Of a stretch of DNA of 64,000 nt, positions 45,237-52,475 are shown piece by piece. The notes under the pieces were generated by a model. It did no database searches. It saw nothing but the letters and a program-made list of their open reading frames with translations, and was not told where the DNA came from. Position 1 is the first letter of the stretch. Each line of letters opens with the position of its first letter. Source of the DNA: Ignavibacteriota bacterium (GTDB lineage Bacteria > Bacteroidota > Ignavibacteria > Ignavibacteriales > Melioribacteraceae); assembly GCA_016708125.1 (NCBI GenBank), contig JADJGF010000001.1, positions 3,060,001 through 3,124,000 on the forward strand. Reading direction: 5' to 3'. The position numbers were made by a program, and so were the translations under genes.

Positions 45237-45582
45237 TTTAATTCATTTATAGAATATTAAATTGAAATTATTATTCTTCTCAACATATGAAATATTTTTT
45301 ATTACTTACTAAATTTGTTTAAAAACATTAATCTTGAATATATTTTTAAAAAGACAAATCTCTGATAAATGTAGTATTTGTTAAATGAACAGATAATTGT
45401 TTTTGAAGATTAATTAAAATTATTTTTATCAAAATCCAACCATTCATAATTGTAATTACATTTGTTAAATTTGTCATATTGTCGAAATGCTATAATTTCA
45501 TAAATTATCTATGTGTTTTCTTTACAAATCTGCTATATTTATTCTTTATTAAATAGTTTGATGTTAAACTTGAGATTTGTTT
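45237..45582. other. AT-rich gap between lacI and the restriction enzyme
   Basis: This 346-bp gap has no open frame that I can support. A TATAAT at 45491-45496, with TTGTCA a short 14 bp before it, and another TATATT near 45532 are possible promoter elements for the restriction enzyme but are weak evidence in such AT-rich DNA. No operator dyad like the LacI motif is seen here. Confidence 0.4.
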
Positions 45583-48500
45583 ATGTCCCTTTTCCAAAAA
45601 TCTGTAATTAAGAAATACCTTTCTAATTTAGATTCCAAAGAAATTACTTCTGCTTACAATAAATTCAAAGAATTTTACGGTGATTCTGAAAGAATAGAAA
45701 ATATTAAACTCTTAAAGGAAGAAAATTACCAAGAAGGATTTTTAAGAGAAATATTTGTTCAAGTTTTGGGATATACGATAAATCCCGATAAAAACTATAA
45801 TCTTACTACAGAATTTAAGAATGAAACTGATTCTAAAAAAGCAGATGGTGCAATTCTTCAAGATTGCAATGCAATCGGAGTGATTGAGCTTAAATCAACA
45901 AAAACGGTTAATCTGGAATCAATCACAACTCAAGCGTTTAATTATAAAAATCATCAAAATAAATGCAGATTTGTAATTACATCAAACTTTGAAAAACTTA
46001 ACTTTTATATAGATAATGCAACCGAGTGGGAAGAATTCAATCTTTTTACATTTACGGAAAACGATTTCAAACTTTTTTACTTTCTTCTAAACTGTAAAAA
46101 TATTCTTTCCGGAATTCCGTTAAAAGTAAAAGAAGAATCAAGATTACATGAAGAAAATATTTCCGATAAACTTTACAAAGATTACTCGCAATTCAAACAT
46201 AGAATTTATAATAACCTTGTAAAAAATAATCCGCAATTTGATAAACTAAGCTTGTTCAAAAGTTCGCAAAAATTATTAGACAGAATTTTGTTTATACTTT
46301 TTGCAGAAGATAGTTTATTGGTTCCGCCAAATTCAATAACCAGAATTGTTGATCAATGGAAACAACTAAAATCGCTGGATGAAGCAAAACCGCTTTACAC
46401 AAGATTTGTAAAATTTTTCAATCATTTAAATGTTGGTCACACTTACGAAGAATATTCGGTTCCGGCATATAACGGAGGATTATTTCAAGAAGATGAAATT
46501 CTGGATAATGTAAAAATTGACGATGAAATTTTACTTACCGATATAATTAAACTTTCTTCTTATGATTTCAGCAGTGAAGTTGACGTAAATATTTTAGGAC
46601 ATATTTTTGAACACAGCTTATCGGAAATTGAAGAACTAACCGCAGAACTGGAAGGCAATTTAGTTGAGCGTGAAAAATCCAAACGTAAAAAGGATGGAAT
46701 TTTTTACACTCCAAAATACATTACAAAGTATATTGTTGATAATACAATTGGCTCTTTGTGTACCGAAAAGAAAAGAGAATTAAATCTTGATGAAATTGAT
46801 GAAACAATTTTAGAAAGCAGCAGAACGCAAAAAGGGAAGTTAAACCAGAAAGCAAAAATATTATTTGACAACCTTGATAAATACAGAGAATATATTTTAT
46901 CGCTGAAAATACTTGATCCGGCTTGCGGGAGCGGAGCATTCTTAAATCAAGCGCTGGAATTTTTAATAAAAGAGCATAAATGGATTGATGAACATAAAAG
47001 CTCTTTGCTGAAAGAAGCATTTACAATTTCCGAATATGAAAAAGAAATTGTTGAAAATAATATTTACGGAGTTGATATAAATGAGGAAGCTGTTGAAATT
47101 GCAAAACTTTCTTTGTGGCTGCGGACTGCAAAAAAAGGAAGAAAACTTTCTACACTAAGCAATAATATAAAATGCGGAAATTCTTTAATTGATGATCCGA
47201 ATGTAGCCGGAAATAAAGCATTTAATTGGAATGAAGAATTTAAGGAAATAATGAGCAATGGCGGTTTTGATGTTGTAATTGGTAACCCACCATATGTAAG
47301 AGTACAGCAACTTGAATATGCTGTAATTGATTGGTTTAAAAAAAATATGAATGGAGCATATAAAAGAATTGATATTTCAATATTATTTATTGAAAGAGCA
47401 TTAAAAATAATAAGTAGCAATGGGCTTATTAGTTTTATAACTTCAAATCAGTTTTTTAAAGCTGAATATGGAAGAAAGATTCGTGAAATAATAAAAAATA
47501 AATTGTATAAAAATATTGATTTATCTGATACAACTGTGTTCAAAGGTCTATCAACATATGTTTCAATTATAAATCTTTCTAAAAAAAAAACGGATTTTAT
47601 AGACTATATAAAAATAAAAGAAATTTCTAATGACTTAAATAATAATGAACTTAATAAATTTTATTATAATGATTTTGATAATGAATCTTGGAATTTTAAT
47701 TTACAAAACAGATTGACAAATAAAATTTTTAATAATACTAGTTTACTCGGAAATAGCGCTAATTTTATTTATGGTATTATTACTGGTAATGATAAATCTT
47801 TTATAATTGATGAAATTCAAAATAAAATATTTAATATAGAAAAAGAAATATTAGTGCCTTTTATTAAGCCAGATAACTATGCAAGATATTCAATAAAAAA
47901 ATTAGATAAATATATTATATATCCTTATGATGAAAATAATGAAATAATTAAGGAAAATAATCTTAAAGAAAAATTTCCAAGTGCTTATAAATTTTTATTA
48001 CAGAATAAAAAAGAATTAGAATCGAGAAAAGATAGTAGAAAAATTCTTAAAGAAATTGGTCTTGATTGGTACTCAATTATAAGAAGAGTTAATCCAATTG
48101 ATTTAAAAAAAACAAAAATAATATTTTATGATGTTGGTAACAAACCTAACTTTTGCTTAGATAAAATTGGGACTGCTTTTGGTGGAGGTACATCTCATTC
48201 ACTCACAGTAGATAATACAAAAAATAATATTTATTATTTATTAAGCATATTGAATTCAAAACTAATTTCTTGGATTATATTTCAAATTTGTCCAGTGAAG
48301 ATGGGAGGAGCTAGAAAATATGGGTTAGACTATATTAGAAAATTACCAATTAAAGAAATTGAATTAAAAAATCAAATATCTTTTATTGAAAAATCAAAGT
48401 ATATGATTCAATTATATGATCATTTTTATGATAATAAAAATAAGTTTATTAGAAGATTAAAAGGAAATTTTAAATTTGAAAAAATTTCAAAAAAAATAGA

Positions 48501-48786
48501 TTACTTTTATGAAAATAGTTTTGATGAATTCAGAAAAGAATTAGAAAAAAATAGAATATCTCTTTCTCTAAAACTACAGGATGAATGGGAAGAATATTTT
48601 AACGAGTACAAAACAAAAATAAATCAGCTTCAAAAAGATATAACCAAAACAGATAACGAAATAGATTTAATGGTTTACAAACTTTACAACCTAACCTATG
48701 AAGAAGTAAAAATTGTTGATCCACAATTTTGGATGAGTGAAGAAGAGTATAATAGATTTGAAATAAATGCTGTTGATAAAAAATGA
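45583..48786 (+). CDS. Type IIG restriction-modification enzyme (nuclease-methylase-specificity fusion, Eco57I-like)
   Basis: A single 1067-residue chain carries a PD-(D/E)xK nuclease at the start (Asp88, then Glu102-Leu-Lys104 in VIELKS). A helical linker follows, then an N6-adenine methylase with motif I DPACGSGAFLNQ (Asp445) and motif IV NPPYVRVQQ (Asn568), then a TaqI-like target recognition region (about 720-960) and a helical C-terminal tail. One polypeptide thus cuts and methylates. ATG 45583 is chosen; a TTG lies six bases earlier. The recognition region looks more AT-rich than the first half. The stop overlaps the next gene's start. The last about 60 codons recur twice downstream in damaged form. 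Confidence 0.92.
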   Translation: MSLFQKSVIKKYLSNLDSKEITSAYNKFKEFYGDSERIENIKLLKEENYQEGFLREIFVQVLGYTINPDKNYNLTTEFKNETDSKKADGAILQDCNAIGVIELKSTKTVNLESITTQAFNYKNHQNKCRFVITSNFEKLNFYIDNATEWEEFNLFTFTENDFKLFYFLLNCKNILSGIPLKVKEESRLHEENISDKLYKDYSQFKHRIYNNLVKNNPQFDKLSLFKSSQKLLDRILFILFAEDSLLVPPNSITRIVDQWKQLKSLDEAKPLYTRFVKFFNHLNVGHTYEEYSVPAYNGGLFQEDEILDNVKIDDEILLTDIIKLSSYDFSSEVDVNILGHIFEHSLSEIEELTAELEGNLVEREKSKRKKDGIFYTPKYITKYIVDNTIGSLCTEKKRELNLDEIDETILESSRTQKGKLNQKAKILFDNLDKYREYILSLKILDPACGSGAFLNQALEFLIKEHKWIDEHKSSLLKEAFTISEYEKEIVENNIYGVDINEEAVEIAKLSLWLRTAKKGRKLSTLSNNIKCGNSLIDDPNVAGNKAFNWNEEFKEIMSNGGFDVVIGNPPYVRVQQLEYAVIDWFKKNMNGAYKRIDISILFIERALKIISSNGLISFITSNQFFKAEYGRKIREIIKNKLYKNIDLSDTTVFKGLSTYVSIINLSKKKTDFIDYIKIKEISNDLNNNELNKFYYNDFDNESWNFNLQNRLTNKIFNNTSLLGNSANFIYGIITGNDKSFIIDEIQNKIFNIEKEILVPFIKPDNYARYSIKKLDKYIIYPYDENNEIIKENNLKEKFPSAYKFLLQNKKELESRKDSRKILKEIGLDWYSIIRRVNPIDLKKTKIIFYDVGNKPNFCLDKIGTAFGGGTSHSLTVDNTKNNIYYLLSILNSKLISWIIFQICPVKMGGARKYGLDYIRKLPIKEIELKNQISFIEKSKYMIQLYDHFYDNKNKFIRRLKGNFKFEKISKKIDYFYENSFDEFRKELEKNRISLSLKLQDEWEEYFNEYKTKINQLQKDITKTDNEIDLMVYKLYNLTYEEVKIVDPQFWMSEEEYNRFEINAVDKK
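48589..48786 (+). repeat. Tail repeat, copy 1 (intact 3' end of the type IIG gene)
   Basis: This 198-bp stretch encodes EEYFNEYKTKINQLQ through IVDPQFWMSEEEYNRF to the stop. It is the source-like copy of a segment found again at 49959-50147 (long) and 52035-52103 (short). Confidence 0.85.
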
Positions 48787-49931
48787 ATATAAATAATTTA
48801 GCATCACTAATAATTTCAGTTCATAATGAATTGCAATCCCGTGCAAAATCTGCAATAAACGTTATGCATACACTACGCAATTGGCTGATTGGTTTTAATA
48901 TAGTAGAATATGAACAAAATGGAAGCGATAAAGCCAAATATGGAGATAAATTATTAGAAATTTTATCAACAAAAATAAAAATTAAAGGACTATCTGTAAC
49001 TTCACTTAAAATTAACAGACAGTTTTATATTTCATATCCGCAAATTAGTCAGACGTTATCTGACCAATTGAAAATAAAAAGTCAGATACACTCTGACGAT
49101 TTAAGTCGTAAAAATATTTTTCAGAAATTAGAAATGCTTCCGGCTATATTAGAAAAATTTAATCCTAAAAAAATTCCCCAAGATAAGCTAATTGTCCCTC
49201 CAGTTGAATTAATAAGTAATTTGTCTTTTTCACATTTTGTAGAATTGATAAAAATCAGAGAAGATCTGAAACGCACTTTTTATGAAATAGAGTGCATGAA
49301 AGGTACTTGGAGTGTAAATGAATTAAAACGACAAATAAGTTCGCTTTATTATGAACGTTCGGGGTTATCACTTGACAAAGAAAAATTAAGTAAACTTGCA
49401 AACATCGATGCTCAATCCGAAAACATTAAACTTTCACTTCGCAATCCAATGGTTTTTGAATTTTTAGATTTACCATTACATGAAACAATTGAAGAGAGCC
49501 AATTGGAAAAAGCGCTAATGGATAATCTCCAGCAATTTTTACTTGAATTGGGCAACGGATTTTGTTTTGAAGCCAGACAAAAACGTATTTTAATAGATGA
49601 TGAATATTTTTATGTCGATCTGGTATTTTATCATCGAATATTAAAGTGCCATGTATTAATAGAGCTAAAAGCAGAAAGCTTCAATCATGAAAATATAGGT
49701 CAGCTTAATGTTTATTTACAGTATTACAAAGATAAAATATCACAAAAAGGTGATAATCCACCAATAGGAATTTTGCTCTGCACAGAAAGTAAACCACAAA
49801 TGGTTCGTTATGCATTGGCAGATAAAAATAACATGTTGATAAGTCAGTATAAATTACAATTGCCTACTGAAGAAGAACTTCAAGAATTTATTCAAAAACA
49901 GTTAAGTGATAAATCGAAAAAATTAAAGTGA
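48783..49931 (+). CDS. YhcG/DUF1016 family PDDEXK nuclease
   Basis: The N-terminal half is the DUF1016 helical region (LRNWLIGFNIVEYEQNG, FYISYPQISQ). The C-terminal half is a PD-(D/E)xK nuclease with Asp279 in YVDLVFYH and Glu294-Leu-Lys296 in VLIELKAE. ATGA couples it to the restriction enzyme (4 bp overlap). Proteins of this family are common beside type I restriction loci; their exact task is unsettled. Full length (382 residues) and intact catalytic residues speak for an active enzyme. Here it accompanies a type IIG enzyme instead of HsdMRS, and it sits exactly between tail copies 1 and 2. Confidence 0.9.
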   Translation: MNINNLASLIISVHNELQSRAKSAINVMHTLRNWLIGFNIVEYEQNGSDKAKYGDKLLEILSTKIKIKGLSVTSLKINRQFYISYPQISQTLSDQLKIKSQIHSDDLSRKNIFQKLEMLPAILEKFNPKKIPQDKLIVPPVELISNLSFSHFVELIKIREDLKRTFYEIECMKGTWSVNELKRQISSLYYERSGLSLDKEKLSKLANIDAQSENIKLSLRNPMVFEFLDLPLHETIEESQLEKALMDNLQQFLLELGNGFCFEARQKRILIDDEYFYVDLVFYHRILKCHVLIELKAESFNHENIGQLNVYLQYYKDKISQKGDNPPIGILLCTESKPQMVRYALADKNNMLISQYKLQLPTEEELQEFIQKQLSDKSKKLK

Positions 49932-49958
49932 ATTATCAATTAAATAACAAGAGGAAGT

Positions 49959-50147
49959 GAAGAATATTTTAACGAATACAAAACAGAAGTAAACAAGTTC
50001 CAAGAAGAAATAACCAAAACAGATAACCAAATAGATGTAATGGTTTACAAACTATATAACCTAAACTACCAAGAAGTAAATATTGTGGATCCTCAATTTT
50101 GGATGAGTGAAGAAGAGTACTCAAATTTTTCTATAGATAAAAGTTAA
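49959..50147 (+). pseudogene. Tail repeat, copy 2: orphan C-terminal end of a type IIG enzyme
   Basis: The open stretch encodes EEYFNEYKTEVNKFQ...IVDPQFWMSEEEYSNF and then stops. By hand count 44 of 57 residues match the end of the intact enzyme. There is no start codon or upstream coding (in-frame stop at 49941), so it is a remnant. The differences are mostly conservative amino acid changes, so it comes from a diverged paralogue under selection rather than from a recent slip copy. Confidence 0.85.
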
Positions 50148-50163
50148 CGTAATGGTTTACATT

Positions 50164-50274
50164 ATGAAGAGAAAAACTATGATATTATCAAAAGCAATTT
50201 ATAAATTAGCAAATGCTGCTTTTCTCGAAATTAATGATGCTGGAATATGCAATTCAAAATGCACTTCACAATAA
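50164..50274 (+). other. Short open frame of 36 codons, uncertain
   Basis: ATG followed by codons for KRKTMILSKAIYKLANAAF and an end with two Cys. I see no ribosome site of quality and no family. The preceding 12 bases TAATGGTTTACA also occur in the tail repeats, so this could be yet another scrambled remnant. The rest of 49932-50397 outside copy 2 shows no gene. Confidence 0.2.
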
Positions 50275-50397
50275 AAATTAAGTTTATTAAAACGCCGGTT
50301 AGTTTTATTCTATCAAAAAAACTCATCACAAATTGATACCGATTGATAATTGACAGCGTCTAATTAATAGTCATTAAAATTTAATTGAGGAAAAAAT

Positions 50398-50733
50398 ATG
50401 AACGAGAGTTTTAAGTATTTAATACCAATTTTCGGAATGATTTTCGTCGGTTGGTTGACCTACCTTGACTATAAAAATAAGCACATTATAAACAAAGAAA
50501 AAACTGCTTTAATTGAAAAGGGAATGGATCCTTCACTTTTGGATACAAAACCAAAGAATCAAAATAATAATTTTAAAATAGGATTGTTATTTATTGGTAT
50601 TTCACTTGGTGTATTGGCTGGATATTTACTTAACATATTTTTAAATGTACCAAACTTTGTTGCATACTCCACAATGATTTTAGCTATTTGCGGGATAATG
50701 CTTGTATATTTTCACAAATCTGAAATTTCATAG
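50398..50733 (+). CDS. Small membrane protein, DUF6249-like
   Basis: The 111-residue protein has an N-terminal helix (about 7-24), a charged cytoplasmic linker with KTALIEKGMDPSLL, and two further membrane helices (about 60-80 and 86-104). The KxxLIEKGMDP pattern is typical of a Bacteroidota membrane family that sits next to ECF sigma genes. GAGGAAAA lies before the ATG. It is followed after 14 bp by the sigma factor, suggesting a regulatory unit. Function is unknown. Confidence 0.75.
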   Translation: MNESFKYLIPIFGMIFVGWLTYLDYKNKHIINKEKTALIEKGMDPSLLDTKPKNQNNNFKIGLLFIGISLGVLAGYLLNIFLNVPNFVAYSTMILAICGIMLVYFHKSEIS

Positions 50734-50747
50734 AATATTGATTGTCT

Positions 50748-51299
50748 ATGGACATTAATATAAATAAAAATCAGAATTGCGACTATTCAGCTATAATTAA
50801 CAAATACAAAGGTCTGGCTTTTAATATAGCCCTCAAAATCTGTAAAAACGAGCAAGATGCCGAGGAGATTGTTCAAGATGCATTTGTTAAAGTATTTAAA
50901 GGATTGAATAAATTCAAAAATCAAAGCCAGTTTTCAACTTGGTTTTATCGGATTGTTTATAACACGGCTATTTCTTCGATAAGGTATAAGAAAAATCTTA
51001 CTTTGGAAATTGATGATAATCTTACTGAAACTTTAGGAAGTGATCAAATTGAGTGTGCAATAAATAATCTTGATTCTTATGACCGGAAACGGTTAATAAG
51101 TGAAGCCTTAGCAAAGTTAAATGAACTTGAATATACAATACTTTCACTTTATTACTATGAGGATATGAGTTTAAAAGAAATATCTAAAATCGTTGAAAAG
51201 GAAAAAAACTATCTGAAAGTTTTGCTTCAAAGAGCAAGATTAAAATTATTCAACGGACTAAGTATATCCTTAAAAAATGAATTAAAGGAATTAGTATGA
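50748..51299 (+). CDS. ECF-type RNA polymerase sigma factor (RpoE-like)
   Basis: Sigma region 2 shows NKYKGLAFNIALKIC, EEIVQDAFVKVFKGL and FSTWFYRIVYN. Region 4 shows LEYTILSLYYYEDMSLKEIS and a helix-turn-helix ending LLQRARLKLFN. The length (184 residues) is that of a minimal ECF factor. ATG 50748 is used; TTG 50742 is in frame. The next gene overlaps by 4 bp (ATGA), which is normal for an anti-sigma partner. It lies between tail repeats 2 and 3, apart from the sugar genes. Confidence 0.9.
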   Translation: MDININKNQNCDYSAIINKYKGLAFNIALKICKNEQDAEEIVQDAFVKVFKGLNKFKNQSQFSTWFYRIVYNTAISSIRYKKNLTLEIDDNLTETLGSDQIECAINNLDSYDRKRLISEALAKLNELEYTILSLYYYEDMSLKEISKIVEKEKNYLKVLLQRARLKLFNGLSISLKNELKELV

Positions 51300-51661
51300 A
51301 AATAAATGATAAAGAATTTATCAGGGAATTAATAACTTCTGATTTAAAGCATATTTCAAATTCCGATTTTACAAGTGATACTCTTGAAAAAATTAAAATA
51401 TCAGAAGGGAATACAATAACATATTCAAATTTAGGCGATAAAATTTTTTTCATCCCCATGATATTATATGTTTCTATGTCTATTCTTCTTTCATTTATTA
51501 CCGGAATTATTTCTTGGGCTCCGATAGAGGAAATTAATAGCATTTTGCATTTCATCGAAATAATTTCGGGTTTTTTATGGCATCCGATCACACTTTCAAT
51601 TTTGTTTTCTTTTTGTCTACTTTATCTGATGGATTTATATTTGAAAAAAGTAATTGCATAA
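51296..51661 (+). CDS. Small two-helix membrane protein, probable anti-sigma partner
   Basis: The 121-residue product has a soluble N-terminal part (about 1-50) starting KINDKEFIRELI and two membrane helices (about 58-80 and 92-116). It overlaps the sigma gene by 4 bp, so translation is coupled. Anti-sigma factors of ECF systems are often arranged this way, with a cytoplasmic binding part before the helices. No zinc-binding HxxxCxxC is present, so this would be a plain membrane-bound type. Role is inferred from position. Confidence 0.65.
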   Translation: MKINDKEFIRELITSDLKHISNSDFTSDTLEKIKISEGNTITYSNLGDKIFFIPMILYVSMSILLSFITGIISWAPIEEINSILHFIEIISGFLWHPITLSILFSFCLLYLMDLYLKKVIA

Positions 51662-51758
51662 TTTACTGAACAGAACACTTAGAATTAAAGATTGTATTGT
51701 TAGCGAATTTGATATATTCAAAAGTGGTTCAAATCATTATTATTGAATTAAGAAACGA

Positions 51759-51820
51759 CCGCTCTGACTATCCTTAACGAAAAACCTCCTAGGTTTTTGT
51801 TATCAGAGCGGAACCTTTTT
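51759..51820 (+). terminator. Long two-part stem-loop with T-tract after the sigma module
   Basis: Outer arms CCGCTCTGA (51759-51767) and TCAGAGCGG (51803-51811) pair perfectly. Inside, TAAC/GTTA and AAAAACCT/AGGTTTTT add 12 more pairs around a CCT loop. CCTTTTT follows. The outer arms are distinctly GC-rich against the background. It is the clearest factor-independent terminator in the window and closes the sigma operon. Confidence 0.8.
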
Positions 51821-52034
51821 AAAATTTTACTTTTTTATAATATTATTTTTAACTAAAATAAATAAAATTGAAACAAGCTGATTAACTGGTTCAGCGTCAA
51901 ATCCTTTTTAGATTCCAAACCTAATGGTAAAGAATAAAATAAAGTAATGATGAAATATTGAATAATCAAGTATTTACTATCGTTATATTAATTCAATTAT
52001 CTGATTTTAGTTCCAATTTTTAACAATATATTTT

Positions 52035-52103
52035 GAAATACAAAAAATTGTAGATTCACAATTTTGGATGAGTGAGGAAGAGTATAATAGTTTTAATATT
52101 TAA
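52035..52103 (+). pseudogene. Tail repeat, copy 3: short end of the type IIG enzyme
   Basis: Codes IVDSQFWMSEEEYNSFNI and a stop; 14 of 16 residues of the core match copy 1. Preceding codons (EIQK) are unlike the other copies. No start. The remnant stands 3.3 kb after the intact gene. Confidence 0.75.
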
Positions 52104-52234
52104 ACGAAGATTTATTTGTAAAAAATGATAATCATATTTCTGTTTTTATTTCATCTGCAAATGAAATTGAAAAGGGAATTCTGAATTATGATGATGCTGA
52201 TATTCTTATTAAAAGAAACCTTTTTTTGTGTTGA
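52097..52234 (+). other. Unassigned coding-like stretch after tail copy 3
   Basis: An open frame without a start encodes EDLFVKNDNHISVF, then ISSANEIEKGILNYDDADILI before a stop. Amino acid make-up is protein-like and it follows tail copy 3 directly, in another frame. I cannot assign it. The remainder of 51662-52475, apart from the terminator and copy 3, shows nothing I can support. Confidence 0.25.
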
Positions 52235-52475
52235 ATAACAAGATCCAAAAATATAAATGAGAACAAAAATTAAATTCAAAAATCTCTAAATAAAATTATA
52301 TTTTAATAAGAAAGCTAATCAATTGAATTATTCTTTTATTAGCAGTCATACTTAAGAAAAATATTTTACTTATATATTAAAGAAGAGTCATCTAAAAAGT
52401 ATATCAAAAATGCATAATCGTTATTCAAAAATTATATAAAAATAATTGTAGAATATTTTTTTATAGGACAATAAT

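Noticed and set aside
45237..45582. Possible CRISPR or non-coding RNA in the gap before the restriction enzyme
   Set aside because: No repeated units and no stable stem-loop were seen, only AT-rich sequence.
47064..47420. 118-codon minus-strand frame inside the restriction enzyme gene
   Set aside because: It covers the methylase motif IV region of the real gene and has no start signal.
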